NCBI GenBank assembly: GCA_029555415.1
Contig: JAKPSI010000128.1
Span: 1 to 64,000, forward strand
Reading direction: 5' to 3'
Source of the DNA: Bacteroidota bacterium
GTDB lineage: Bacteria; Bacteroidota; Bacteroidia; Chitinophagales; Chitinophagaceae
Length of the DNA stretch: 64,000 bases
Under the pieces are notes generated by a model, which worked only from the letters and a program-made list of their open reading frames with translations, did no database searches and was not told where the DNA came from. Shown here piece after piece: positions 27,218 through 37,160 of the stretch (the first letter of the stretch is position 1; each line of letters opens with the position of its first letter). A program made the position numbers and the translations under genes.

Positions 27218-27925
27218 ATGGGCCTCGTGGCGATCAAAAATCATCTTAAATCCGTGGATACCAGCTCTCTGGTTGATAAAGTAGAGGCCAATCTGGTGGA
27301 ACTGCTTCAGCAACGCAAGCTGAAAGTAGGTGACAGTATTCCCAAAGAAATAGAGCTGGCTGAACAGTTGGGCGTAAGCCGGACCGTTATTCGGGAGGCC
27401 CTGCTCAGACTTCGGATGATGGGACTGATCGAATCCCGCAAAAAGAAAGGCGCGGTCATTACGAACCCCGATGTTTTCGGGATCATCAGCAAGAGCATGA
27501 ATCCGCATATCCTCGATCAGGATACTCTGAAAGGGATATTTGAGATACGTTTGGTACTGGAGATCGGTATGGCGGACTTCTTATTTCAGCGGATCACCAA
27601 AGCGGACATCGATGAGTTGAAAGAGATCGTCAGCAAAGAACCCACCGCAACTGAACACCACCTTTTCAATATCGATCATGAGATCGCCTTCCATGGAAAG
27701 TTGTATGAGATCACTGGTAACGAAACACTGAAGAAATTCCAAAAGATGCTGCTGCCCGTATTCGATTATGTACACCACAGCGGTTTATTGAAGAAGCAAA
27801 CACAGGAGAAAAAATTCGTTTCACATAAAGGTCTGGTGGACATTCTGGAGAACGGCTCACCGGAACTCTTCCGGAATGCCATGCGCAATCACCTGGAGAA
27901 TCACTTTCTCCGCCTGTTCAGCTGA
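27218..27925 (+). CDS. FadR-subfamily GntR regulator, presumed repressor of the sialic-acid operon
   Basis: 235 residues. The N-terminal winged helix-turn-helix (about 18-85) has the GntR signature KVGDSIPKEIELAEQLGVSR and TVIREALLRLRMMGLIES. The C-terminal FCD domain (about 95-230) shows the metal/ligand residues in NIDHEIAFHGKLYEITGN and in SHKGLVDIL. NanR of Escherichia coli and many sugar-acid regulators belong to this group. It is transcribed away from the SusC gene with 180 nt between them, holding the 27059-27077 palindrome. The probable effector is sialic acid or N-acetylmannosamine. It converges on the AraC gene with only 25 nt between stops. Confidence 0.88.
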   Translation: MGLVAIKNHLKSVDTSSLVDKVEANLVELLQQRKLKVGDSIPKEIELAEQLGVSRTVIREALLRLRMMGLIESRKKKGAVITNPDVFGIISKSMNPHILDQDTLKGIFEIRLVLEIGMADFLFQRITKADIDELKEIVSKEPTATEHHLFNIDHEIAFHGKLYEITGNETLKKFQKMLLPVFDYVHHSGLLKKQTQEKKFVSHKGLVDILENGSPELFRNAMRNHLENHFLRLFS

Positions 27926-27950
27926 ACGGTCACCTTACTGCCATCTCCCC

Positions 27951-28862
27951 TCAATTCATCATCCTGTACTCATTCGGCGACTGCCCCACTTTTTGTTTGA
28001 ATAAGCGGGCGAAATGCTGGGGATATTTGAAACCCAGTTCATAGGCGATCTGGGTAACCGATTTGTTGAGATCGAAGATCCGCTCCTTGGCCACATCGAT
28101 CACCTTGGCCTGGATATATTCCTGCGCGGTCTTACCGGTTTGTTTCTTAATGAGGTCGCCGAAATAATTGGCGGACAAATGCAGTTCCCCCGCGCAATAG
28201 GCCACAGTGGGGATACCGATTGTCTGCGGTTTCTCCGTTCCGAAATAACCATTCAAAAGCTCTTCGAACCGCTGCAACAAGCCATGGTTCACCTTTTCAC
28301 GTGTGATGAACTGCCTGTCGTAGAACCGCATGCAATAATCCAGGAACAGTTCAATATTCGAAACGATCAGTTTCTTACTGTGCTTATCGATCGGCTGACT
28401 CAATTCAAAACGGATCTTCGCCAGACAATCCATGATGATCTGCCTTTCTCGCTCGGATAAATGCAATGCTTCGTGCGACTGATACCCGAAGAATGTATAA
28501 TCCAGGATATGCTTTCCCAGTGAAGTACCATGGATCAGGTCAGGATGGAAGATCAGTACATGTCCTTTCGGCTGGTATACTTCGCCTGTCGTTTGTACTT
28601 CCATCACCTGACCGGGCGCAGCGAATACAAGCGTTCCCTCCTGGTAATCGTAATAATTACATCCGTATATCAGATCACCGCATTTGATCTCCTTCAGGAA
28701 CACCGCATACATACCGTAATGGATGCGGATCGTTCTAGCGCCATCCCATGAACGGGGCTTTGCATTGGCGAGATCGATCACACTCACCAGCGGATGTAGT
28801 GTTTCCTGGTCGTTGAATGCATTGTATTCCCGGACCGTATTGAATTCATGGCTTTTGATCAT
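27951..28862 (-). CDS. AraC-family transcriptional regulator
   Basis: About 303 residues from the ATG at 28862 (an in-frame ATG at 28886 would add eight residues; the MIKSHEFNTVREYNAFND start is the usual form of this subfamily). An N-terminal cupin-like sensing domain (to about 180) is followed by two helix-turn-helix motifs: the first is less typical, the second is the standard VTQIAYELGFKYPQHFARLFKQKVGQSPNEYR. It is divergent from the broken aldo/keto reductase gene and may regulate that cluster, as such AraC genes often do. Effector unknown. Confidence 0.88.
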   Translation of the reverse strand: MIKSHEFNTVREYNAFNDQETLHPLVSVIDLANAKPRSWDGARTIRIHYGMYAVFLKEIKCGDLIYGCNYYDYQEGTLVFAAPGQVMEVQTTGEVYQPKGHVLIFHPDLIHGTSLGKHILDYTFFGYQSHEALHLSERERQIIMDCLAKIRFELSQPIDKHSKKLIVSNIELFLDYCMRFYDRQFITREKVNHGLLQRFEELLNGYFGTEKPQTIGIPTVAYCAGELHLSANYFGDLIKKQTGKTAQEYIQAKVIDVAKERIFDLNKSVTQIAYELGFKYPQHFARLFKQKVGQSPNEYRMMN

Positions 28863-28923
28863 GGCTGGTGCGTTTTGACCAGACAAATGTAGGGTTTCGG
28901 CCCAAAGACAGTGCGTTCCGTAA

Positions 28924-29865
<942 letters not shown>

Positions 29866-29891
29866 TTTTTTAAACTAAAACCACAATTGAT

Positions 29892-30371
29892 ATGAAATTA
29901 ATCATCCCCGCGATCCTGATGCTTTTAACGGCGCAAATCTCTTTTGCACAGCCCACAGAGAGTATTAAGACTTCCACAAAGAATACACCCGAACAACAGG
30001 AGATCATCAATATCTCAAAACAGAAATGGGACTGGATGGCCGACAAGAATGTGGATTCACTGAATGTACTGTTCGACGACAAATCCATGTTCATACACAT
30101 GGGTGGCAGCTGGGGAAAAACGCAGGAACTCGCTACCATTAAAAGCGGTGGCATCTGGTACAAGAAAGCCCAGGTATATGAAGTGATTGTGAATATGTTC
30201 GGCAATACCGCGATCCTGCTCAATGATATCGATCTGGTGGCCCAGGTAGGCGGGAACGAAGTCACCAATCCATTCATGGTGACCGAAGTGTATATCAAGG
30301 TGAATGACAAGTGGAAGATGGGTTCCCTTACATTCTCGCATCTGATGAGACCTGTGAAACTGGGAAAATAG
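29892..30371 (+). CDS. Exported NTF2-like (DUF4440-type) protein
   Basis: 159 residues with signal peptide (MKLIIPAILMLLTAQISFAQ). The rest has the cone-shaped NTF2-like pattern: an opening helix (QQEIINISKQKWDWMADKNVDSLNVLF split over about 35-62), then DKSMFIHMGGSWGKTQELATI and strands ending VNDKWKMGSLTFSHLM. Proteins of this fold bind small molecules or act as isomerases or dehydratases; no catalytic residues can be named. It lies between the two aldo/keto reductase genes on the same strand (gaps 26 and 27 nt), probably one operon. Confidence 0.75.
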   Translation: MKLIIPAILMLLTAQISFAQPTESIKTSTKNTPEQQEIINISKQKWDWMADKNVDSLNVLFDDKSMFIHMGGSWGKTQELATIKSGGIWYKKAQVYEVIVNMFGNTAILLNDIDLVAQVGGNEVTNPFMVTEVYIKVNDKWKMGSLTFSHLMRPVKLGK

Positions 30372-30398
30372 TTTTCAATTACTTTTAAAACTTACAAA

Positions 30399-31523
30399 AT
30401 GGATCGTCGCAAACTGTTCAAAACCGGACTGGCATTGGCAGGTGGCTCCATGCTGGCTTCTGCAGCAGGAGCTGAAACTTCTTCATTCAATACAACGTCC
30501 CGGAACGCTCCCCGAAAACGCAAACTGGGAGGGACTTTGGAAGTATCCAGTATCGGCCTGGGTGTACAGAATATGAGCCGCACGTACCAAACCACGATAC
30601 CGACCCGGTCAGAAATGCTGAAGATCATCCGCACCGCTTATGACAAAGGTGTCACACTCTTTGATACAGCAGAAGCCTATGGTCCTTTTGAATGCGAACG
30701 CATCCTGGGCGAAGCGGTCGCTTCTTTCAGGAACAAGATCGTGATCGAAACGAAGTTCGGCTGGAATATCGATCAGAAGACCGGACAACGTCTTCCCGGA
30801 CTGAACAGCAAACCCGAACATATCAAAGAAGTAGTGGAAGGCATGTTGAAGCGTTTACGTACCGACCGCATCGATATGATCTATCAGCACCGGGTGGATC
30901 CCAACGTGCCCATCGAGGATGTGGTGGGCGCGATCAAGGACCTCATCAAAGAAGGCAAACTGCTGCACTACGGACTTTCTGAACCCGGCGCACAAACCGT
31001 GAGACGGGCGCACGCCATTCATCCGGTGACCGCAATCCAGAATGAATACTCGTTGTTATGGCGCGGACCTGAAAAAACCATACTGCCTCTTTGTAAAGAA
31101 CTCGGCATCGGATTCGTATGCTGGAGTCCGCTTGGTGTGGGCTTTCTGGCCGGGGCCATAGATGCCAACACCCGGTTCGCGCAGGGAGATATCCGTGCAG
31201 TGGAAGGCCGCTTTTCCCCGGAGAACCTTCCCAATAATCTTGCATTAGTGGAACTGATCAAAAACTGGGCGGAACGCAAACAAGCCACGCCTGCTCAGAT
31301 ATCATTGGCCTGGCTCCTCGCCCAGCAACCCTGGATCGTTCCGATACCGGGATCGACACAGATGGCGCATATGATCGAGAATACGGAAGCAGATAATGTC
31401 CGGTTCACGGATGCTGAGATCGCTGAATTCAATACTTCCCTGTCAAAAATCGAGATCAAAGGCGAAAGGTTACCGAAATTCGTACTTGATTTTTCGGATG
31501 TGGAAGCACCATTAAAGAATTAA
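30399..31523 (+). CDS. Tat-signal aldo/keto reductase
   Basis: 374 residues. The N-terminus MDRRKLFKTGLALAGGSMLA is a twin-arginine-type signal, so the enzyme should be exported folded, with its cofactor. The AKR core has VTLFDTAEAYGPFECERILG (Asp, Tyr), VIETKFGWNI (Lys), MIYQHRVDPNVPIEDV (His), and VPIPGSTQMAHMIENTEA, the phosphate-binding C-terminal motif. Related cytoplasmic proteins reduce aldehydes or ketones with NADPH; an exported one would need to carry its cofactor. It follows the NTF2-like gene and precedes the SMP-30-like gene by 10 nt. Confidence 0.85.
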   Translation: MDRRKLFKTGLALAGGSMLASAAGAETSSFNTTSRNAPRKRKLGGTLEVSSIGLGVQNMSRTYQTTIPTRSEMLKIIRTAYDKGVTLFDTAEAYGPFECERILGEAVASFRNKIVIETKFGWNIDQKTGQRLPGLNSKPEHIKEVVEGMLKRLRTDRIDMIYQHRVDPNVPIEDVVGAIKDLIKEGKLLHYGLSEPGAQTVRRAHAIHPVTAIQNEYSLLWRGPEKTILPLCKELGIGFVCWSPLGVGFLAGAIDANTRFAQGDIRAVEGRFSPENLPNNLALVELIKNWAERKQATPAQISLAWLLAQQPWIVPIPGSTQMAHMIENTEADNVRFTDAEIAEFNTSLSKIEIKGERLPKFVLDFSDVEAPLKN

Positions 31524-31533
31524 ACCAATCTTC

Positions 31534-32337
31534 ATGAAGCTGATATTTTCATCTGTGATCGCACTGCTGATCGTTTCTGATCTGGCCGCTCAGCCACATT
31601 TGGAAAAGATCTGGGAAACGGATTCTGTAACCTTAAAAGGCCCGGAATCCGTGCTGTTCGATGCTTCATCCCAGTCACTTTATGTCTCCAGCATGGGATC
31701 CGGCTCTGTTGTCAGGTATGGTACCGATGGGAAACTGATCCAAAAAGACTGGGTGACCGGACTGATCTCCAACAAAGGATCTGCTTTATATCATGGTTTG
31801 TTCTATACAGCAGAAACGGCATCTGTCGCGGTGATCGATGTGAAAACAGCAACAGTCATCAAACATATCCAGGTCAATGGCGCGCAAATGCTGAATGACC
31901 TTGCAATCGATGATAAAGGGATCATCTACGTTTCTGACACCCGTGCCGGAAAGGTATACCGCATTGAAGGCGACAAACCTGAATTGTACCTGGAGAATTT
32001 ACCGGGCGCGAACGGATTACTGACCGTGAAGAACGACCTGTATGTAGTGACCGCTGCCAGTTTTCAAAAAGTGGATGCAAATAAAAATATCACACTGATC
32101 GCGGATGGTTTTGTAAGCGGGCTGGACGGCATAGTGATGCTCTCCAAAAACGAATTCATCCTCAGTAATTACCAGGGCATCCTTTACTATGTAAGAAAGG
32201 ATGGCAGCAAAGAGATCCTGCTGGATAGCCGTTCCAGCCATATCATGTCGAACGACATCAGCTATGACCGGAAGACCAAAACATTGTACGCTCCTGCTTA
32301 CAGCACGAACCGGATCATTGCTTATCAGGTGAAATAG
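31534..32337 (+). CDS. Exported SMP-30/gluconolactonase-like beta-propeller
   Basis: 267 residues with signal peptide (MKLIFSSVIALLIVSDLAAQ). The repeated strands (ESVLFDASSQSLYVSSMGSGSV, LNDLAIDDKGIIYVSDTRAGKVYRI, NGLLTVKNDLYVVT, LDGIVMLSKNEFILSNYQG, SNDISYDRKTKTLYAPAYSTNRI) form a six-bladed propeller as in SMP-30 lactonases. The metal residues (an early Glu, Asn and Asp in the loops) appear to be present. It may hydrolyse a lactone or act as a sugar-acid binding protein. It probably shares an operon with the two preceding genes. Confidence 0.7.
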   Translation: MKLIFSSVIALLIVSDLAAQPHLEKIWETDSVTLKGPESVLFDASSQSLYVSSMGSGSVVRYGTDGKLIQKDWVTGLISNKGSALYHGLFYTAETASVAVIDVKTATVIKHIQVNGAQMLNDLAIDDKGIIYVSDTRAGKVYRIEGDKPELYLENLPGANGLLTVKNDLYVVTAASFQKVDANKNITLIADGFVSGLDGIVMLSKNEFILSNYQGILYYVRKDGSKEILLDSRSSHIMSNDISYDRKTKTLYAPAYSTNRIIAYQVK

Positions 32338-32526
32338 GGCGCTGTGAAAAAGCATGAATATAAACTCCACCCAATAATACCCTTCCCGCCAAACCGCTCA
32401 CATTTTCTTAACAACTCCTGCATGGGTCGTTAAGGTTTTTCTAAGAACGGGAGAAAAATATGTTAAACGAAATAAAGGGTATAAAATTCATATATAAGAA
32501 TGGTTAGGTTTGAAAAAACCACCAAC

Positions 32527-33111
32527 ATGAGAAAGCTTCTACTCTCTTCCATCATCGTTATGCTGTCAAGCAGCCTGCATGCACAATTCCAGAAGAACAA
32601 CATCTATGGTGACCTGTATTTCGGATACAGGATCACAGGGTTCAGCACAGTCAGTTCAACCACCGGACTCTCGATCGGGCTGAATGAGAAGAATACGATC
32701 GGCGTTTTTCTCGGAAAGACCCGTACCCTCGGTGCAAAGGATCAATATGGCTTCAGGAACAATATCACCGGCTTCGGCGGAGGCATCAGTTACACACACG
32801 CTTCTTTCTTCAATCAAAAAAAGAAATGGGGCTGGATGATCAGCAGTACACTATCATACACCAACAACAGATTACTGAATGAATCCCCAAGCGGTTCAGA
32901 AAAACTTACAGGCAAAGTCAACTCTTTTTCACTGGGGATCTCTCCTGGCCTGATGTACAAAGCCTCGGAGCATTTTACTTTTTTCGTGCAGGCAGCTACA
33001 TTTTCCGCATATAAGAACAATGTGAATACATCGGTCCGGACAGAATTGTATCCCCAGCTCAGGCTGGGTACGATGATCAGGATCGGGAGCCTGAAGAAGA
33101 AAGCAAATTGA
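32527..33111 (+). CDS. Small outer-membrane beta-barrel-like protein
   Basis: About 194 residues from the ATG at 32527, chosen because it gives a proper signal peptide (MRKLLLSSIIVMLSSSLHAQ); the ATG at 32500 would add nine polar residues. The mature part alternates hydrophobic and polar residues with Gly/aromatic turns (GDLYFGYRITGFS, GFGGGISYTHASFF, WGWMISSTLSYTNN, LRLGTMIRIG), typical of an eight-stranded outer membrane barrel. Function unknown. It stands alone between the SMP-30-like gene and a convergent regulator gene. Confidence 0.65.
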   Translation: MRKLLLSSIIVMLSSSLHAQFQKNNIYGDLYFGYRITGFSTVSSTTGLSIGLNEKNTIGVFLGKTRTLGAKDQYGFRNNITGFGGGISYTHASFFNQKKKWGWMISSTLSYTNNRLLNESPSGSEKLTGKVNSFSLGISPGLMYKASEHFTFFVQAATFSAYKNNVNTSVRTELYPQLRLGTMIRIGSLKKKAN

Positions 33112-33170
33112 CATGAACGTATGATCAGGATCAGCCGGAGAATAACCGGGTGATACTGATCTTACAAAAG

Positions 33171-34160
33171 CTACCCTGCAACAGACTCATTGAACATATC
33201 GCTGTATTTCTTTTTGTATTCCTGAGGGGTCAGGCCGGTAACGCGTTTGAAGATGTTCCGGAAAAAACCGAAATCGGCATAACCCACTTCCATACAAACC
33301 TGTTCCACCGTCAGTTTTCCCTTTTCCAATAATCGCTTGGCTGCCTCCACCCTCGTGCGCTGGATGTATTCCAGCACTGAATTACCCGTCACCTGCGTGA
33401 ATTTCCGGATGAATGTGCGTGCCGACATATTCAGTTTTTTGGAAAGCACACTGATCCCCAGTTGTTCTTTGTAGTTCTTTTCAATATAATCCTGTGCTTT
33501 ACTGATATCGGCATCTTCGTGGTTGCGCTGCAAATTGAAAATGGAGAATGTATGCTGGCTGCTGTCATGCAACTGGATCATGAATACTTTAGAAGCCGCC
33601 AGGGCCATATCGGTCCCGCAGATCTTTTCGATCATATAAATGACGAGGGAAGTAAAAGAAAAAGCCGCACCGCTGGTATAGATCCGGCCTTCATCGATGA
33701 TCACTTTCCCGTCCTCCACCTGTATTTTCGGATACAGCTGCTGCAAATATGTTGCCCCCATCCAGTGTGTGGTCGCACGTTTGCCGTCCAGCAGGCCGGT
33801 TGCACCCAGTACAAAAGCACCCAGACAAATGGATGCGATATCCGCTCCCTGCTCATACTGCCGGCGGACCCATTTGATCATGGCCGTTTCCTTTTGCAGT
33901 GTTTGCGCAATGAGCGTGAATTCCATGGCCGGTATAAAGATCAGGTCATAGCGCTTCCTGGTATTGATCGTCAGATTGCCCACCATATGAAAAGGATCCG
34001 TAACAACGAGGTTGGTTGAATTAACGATATCCACTTCAAAGAAAACCCTGGATCTCACGTTGAGGGACTGTGCAATACGCTGCAGTTTGGTCAGCATATC
34101 ATAAGGTCCCGCTACACTGCTGGCCACGGCACCTTCATAATTCAGAATGGCTACTTTCAT
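33171..34160 (-). CDS. GlxA-type regulator (DJ-1/PfpI-like domain plus AraC helix-turn-helix)
   Basis: 329 residues. Residues 1-195 form a class I glutamine amidotransferase/DJ-1-like domain, with the nucleophile-elbow-like ASICLGAFVLGATGLLDGKRATTHW. Residues about 225-325 are an AraC DNA-binding domain (two helix-turn-helix units; LSKKLNMSARTFIRKFTQVTG and MEVGYADFGFFRNIFKRVTGLTPQEYKK). Such regulators sense small molecules and usually activate neighbouring genes. The divergent gene pair at 34342-35261 is the most likely target. Confidence 0.88.
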   Translation of the reverse strand: MKVAILNYEGAVASSVAGPYDMLTKLQRIAQSLNVRSRVFFEVDIVNSTNLVVTDPFHMVGNLTINTRKRYDLIFIPAMEFTLIAQTLQKETAMIKWVRRQYEQGADIASICLGAFVLGATGLLDGKRATTHWMGATYLQQLYPKIQVEDGKVIIDEGRIYTSGAAFSFTSLVIYMIEKICGTDMALAASKVFMIQLHDSSQHTFSIFNLQRNHEDADISKAQDYIEKNYKEQLGISVLSKKLNMSARTFIRKFTQVTGNSVLEYIQRTRVEAAKRLLEKGKLTVEQVCMEVGYADFGFFRNIFKRVTGLTPQEYKKKYSDMFNESVAG

Positions 34161-34341
34161 AACAAGTCATTAATTGAATGAATGATGTTCCTGATCCAAA
34201 TGTATCACCTAAGATAGCAGGAAATAGCCTTCTGGCACATTTGGCCTCATATTTTGGCGATAATGCCCTTGGCGGAATCACCTGAAAGCGGATAGTTTTG
34301 AGCCATCCTGCGAAAAGGATACATTAACCCAAAAATCAAAC

Positions 34342-34749
34342 ATGGTAAAAGGAAACGGAACTCCGGCTTCTCCCTGGCAACTAAAGACGGCTTCCGGTAC
34401 AGCCGGATTCACGATGCATAACGATCTTAAAGACGGGAAAGAGATACTGGTCTGTACCGTTGGCAAGACGGTCCTGCATTATGACGCCAGATGTCTCAAC
34501 GACCTTCACCAGATGCTGAAAAAACATGGCGACTGGATGGAACTCGGCAGTGCGGATGAACAAAAACCTGCCAAACCCGGCACGGTGGAGGCATGGGGAC
34601 GATCGCCTGAAAACCCCGCGGGTGGCTGGTATGGGCTAAAAAAGGGACTACGTGGAAGATTCGGCATGTACATTCCACCTTTAATGGAAGCACTGGGACT
34701 GGCAGAACTGGAACATCACCCGAAGAATAACCGGATGAAAGCGAAATAA
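34342..34749 (+). CDS. Conserved-looking small soluble protein, unknown function
   Basis: 135 residues, no signal peptide or membrane span. Segments such as GNGTPASPWQLKTASGTAGF and the compact Gly/Pro-rich middle (GTVEAWGRSPENPAGGWYGLKKGLRGRFGMYIPPLMEALGL spread over 80-120) look like a folded enzyme-like or binding domain of a family I do not recognise with certainty. It is 23 nt upstream of the DinB-family gene on the same strand, and divergent from the GlxA-type regulator. Confidence 0.65.
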   Translation: MVKGNGTPASPWQLKTASGTAGFTMHNDLKDGKEILVCTVGKTVLHYDARCLNDLHQMLKKHGDWMELGSADEQKPAKPGTVEAWGRSPENPAGGWYGLKKGLRGRFGMYIPPLMEALGLAELEHHPKNNRMKAK

Positions 34750-34772
34750 ATTCAAAACAAAAATCAACAACC

Positions 34773-35261
34773 ATGTCAACTTCAAACAAACAGGCAGAAC
34801 TGATCTTTCACCTCAACACACGCCTTTTCAATAACGCACTGGAAGGCATCACGGACGCGCAGGCAAAAGAAAGGATCAGTGATCATAACAATCCCATCAT
34901 CTGGCTGGCTGTCCATACCACATGGGCCCGTTACAACACATGCGGTTTACTGGGCAAACCCCCGGCAAGTAATCCGTATTCCGGCTTGTTCGAGAATTTC
35001 AAAGCCTTCGATCCCGCACATGATTATGGAACACTTGCAGCTGTGAAAGCGGAATGGGAAAAAGCCAGTGCATTACTGAGCGCTGCACTGAAAGAAGTGT
35101 CAGCAGATCAGCTGGCCGCCAAAGCACCCTTCACGCCTCCCATTGGAGATGATACGATCTATGGCGGGGTCACTTTCCTGGCACAACATGAGAGTTATGA
35201 TATTGGCCAGATGGCTTTCCTGAAAAAATATTTCAGCAAGGAAGCCATGAGGTATAAATAA
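34773..35261 (+). CDS. DinB-family four-helix-bundle protein
   Basis: 162 residues. The order of helices and the widely spaced His residues (WLAVHTTWARYN near 48 and LAQHESYDIGQMAFLKKYF near 138) are those of DinB/YfiT-like metal-binding helical bundles, some of which are thiol-dependent transferases. It forms a two-gene unit with the preceding small protein. Substrate unknown. Confidence 0.8.
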   Translation: MSTSNKQAELIFHLNTRLFNNALEGITDAQAKERISDHNNPIIWLAVHTTWARYNTCGLLGKPPASNPYSGLFENFKAFDPAHDYGTLAAVKAEWEKASALLSAALKEVSADQLAAKAPFTPPIGDDTIYGGVTFLAQHESYDIGQMAFLKKYFSKEAMRYK

Positions 35262-35303
35262 AGATCCAAAAAGCAATCAGATCTTATTCATATCTGTTCT
35301 CCA

Positions 35304-35339
35304 AATAAAGCAGGACTGCTATTTGCGCCCTGCTTTATT
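35304..35339. terminator. Bidirectional terminator between convergent genes
   Basis: AATAAAGCAGG (35304-35314) pairs perfectly with CCTGCTTTATT (35329-35339) around a 14-nt loop. It covers the stop codon of the minus-strand lipoprotein gene (35335-35337). Confidence 0.7.
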
Positions 35340-36507
35340 GTTTCAATCTGCTCCAGTTCTCATTGAATGCCACATTGGGATCGAATGCAGGATCATTGCT
35401 CAGTAAATACGTACCGTCATTCCGGCTCCAGGCATTGCGGTAGCCATCCGTCAATTCAACACGGGCGCCACTTTCATCCGTCCAGCTATCCACCCCACGC
35501 AGGTACTGACTAAAACCGCTATTGCTTTCCGCAATGGCTGCCGTGCTTTCGCTTCTTTCATTTTTCGCTTCCCAACTGCGGATGATATTGTTGCCGATCT
35601 CTTCCTGTGCCTCGTGTGAGATCTGAATGACCTTCCAGGTCTCATCCTGCGCCGCTTTACCAACGGCCAGGAAGAAATTCTGTACACCGGTGGCCCATTG
35701 CGGATTGATCCTTGCACCTCCAAAGAAGGTGCTCAGTATCTTCCGGGCCATCTGTTCATTGCCGGGCTTGTATTTCATGACCATCCGCATGGAAACATAG
35801 CATTGATATGTAGACGCCATTCCACCCTGTGTACCGCCTAACGATACGATGGTCTGCATGAGTGTACACAACGCGATGCCTTCCATGCCGTCATTGAATT
35901 GAAGGATACCTTCCGCGGCACTGCCCCTGTGATTATATGCGTTATTCCCACCCTGCCGGGCCAGATTGGTCATCTTCATGGCACCTGCATCCATCATCTG
36001 TTGCAGGGCGTCGATCGTTCCGCAAGACCTGACCTGAGCCTGCAGCATCGGGGCGAGGCCCTGACTGATATAACCCGCAGCATCAAGCGGCTCCGCGATA
36101 TTGCAGGAATGCAGATTGAATCCACGCTGCATGGCATCGAGATAGACCGGATCATCACTCCAGTCGAATTGCGTGACCGGATACATCTTCAATTCATAGG
36201 ATCCGTCAGGAGATCTTGCCTCGATCGAAGCCTGTACCATTTCCGGTAAACATTTTTTTCTTGCATCCCACTGTATGGAACTGGTCACTTGCCAGTCCGC
36301 CGGCAATAAAAATGAACTAGCTTCTATCGGCTGACTGAAGCCCTGATCATCGGACAGTCGGAATCGTTTCAGGATCATATAGTCCTTCCCTTCCACCATC
36401 TTCGCCAGCTCCTTGCTTTGGAGGAGGTCGGTGGTCTTTGCTTTTTCCGTATGACCACAGGAAAAAAGGCTTCCGGTGATCAGCATAAATAAGAAAAGTT
36501 TACGCAT
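35335..36507 (-). CDS. Lipoprotein of unknown function
   Basis: About 390 residues from the ATG at 36507, selected because MRKLFLFMLITGSLFSCG is then a standard lipoprotein signal with the lipid Cys near 17; the ATG at 36552 would lie inside the upstream gene and spoil the signal. The mature part contains a region typical of chimeric alpha-beta proteins (FLLPADWQVTSSIQWD, YELKMYPVTQFDWSDDP) and a long helix (MARKILSTFFGGARINPQWATGVQNFF). I do not recognise a family. The gene follows the porin-like gene by 10 nt. Confidence 0.7.
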   Translation of the reverse strand: MRKLFLFMLITGSLFSCGHTEKAKTTDLLQSKELAKMVEGKDYMILKRFRLSDDQGFSQPIEASSFLLPADWQVTSSIQWDARKKCLPEMVQASIEARSPDGSYELKMYPVTQFDWSDDPVYLDAMQRGFNLHSCNIAEPLDAAGYISQGLAPMLQAQVRSCGTIDALQQMMDAGAMKMTNLARQGGNNAYNHRGSAAEGILQFNDGMEGIALCTLMQTIVSLGGTQGGMASTYQCYVSMRMVMKYKPGNEQMARKILSTFFGGARINPQWATGVQNFFLAVGKAAQDETWKVIQISHEAQEEIGNNIIRSWEAKNERSESTAAIAESNSGFSQYLRGVDSWTDESGARVELTDGYRNAWSRNDGTYLLSNDPAFDPNVAFNENWSRLKQ

Positions 36508-36517
36508 ACGATCGGTT

Positions 36518-37126
36518 TTATTTTTTACTGCCGCCGGACTTGCCCAGATCATAATAAAAAGCGAAACGGATCAGATGATTGGTCGCTTTGGTACTTCCGC
36601 CTTCCACTTTGTTGATCGGTGAAAGGTCGCCGTTGAATCTGATATTTGCCCGAAGGCCTGAAAGCGGCCCTGAGAAAGAATATCCGGCGCCAAGTCCGTA
36701 TCCGAACACACCGGATTCCATATTGTCTTTTTCATTAGTGGCCGGATCGCCGTCAACCGACTCTTTGAAAGAAAGCATCATATTATATGAGGGGCCCGCT
36801 TCAAGGAATAGTCCTTTTGCAGTTTTGTATTGCAGTAATACAGGGATCCTTAACAGCGATTCTTTGATGATACCTTTTGTGGATGCACGGGTCCATTTAC
36901 CGCCTTCAGCGGAATAATTGATCTCGCCCTGCACAGCAAGAGAAGTGTTCAGGTCATAGCGTGTGAATACACCCAGCGCAACACCCACCCTGGCGTGGCA
37001 TTTAAAGAGATCGTCCTGTATCTTGACCGTTGAAGAATTCGCCGCGGCATTGACCCCGAATCGGATCTGCGCGTGCAACAGTACACTGATATTCATTACA
37101 CAAATGATCATTACTATTCTTTTCAT
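36518..37126 (-). CDS. PorT-like outer membrane beta-barrel protein
   Basis: About 202 residues from the ATG at 37126 (MKRIVMIICVMNISVLLHAQ signal; the ATG four codons earlier is less likely). The mature protein has the usual opening IRFGVNAAANSSTVK and alternating strands (GVALGVFTRYDLNTSLAVQGEINYSAEGGKW is spread over 50-82; LLRIPVLLQYKTAKGLFLEAGPSYNMML, GYGLGAGYSF) of eight-stranded barrels common in Bacteroidota. It probably forms an operon with the lipoprotein gene downstream. Confidence 0.8.
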   Translation of the reverse strand: MKRIVMIICVMNISVLLHAQIRFGVNAAANSSTVKIQDDLFKCHARVGVALGVFTRYDLNTSLAVQGEINYSAEGGKWTRASTKGIIKESLLRIPVLLQYKTAKGLFLEAGPSYNMMLSFKESVDGDPATNEKDNMESGVFGYGLGAGYSFSGPLSGLRANIRFNGDLSPINKVEGGSTKATNHLIRFAFYYDLGKSGGSKK

Positions 37127-37160
37127 ATCTGCATTCATTTAAAGTTCGCTATAAGAGGGT

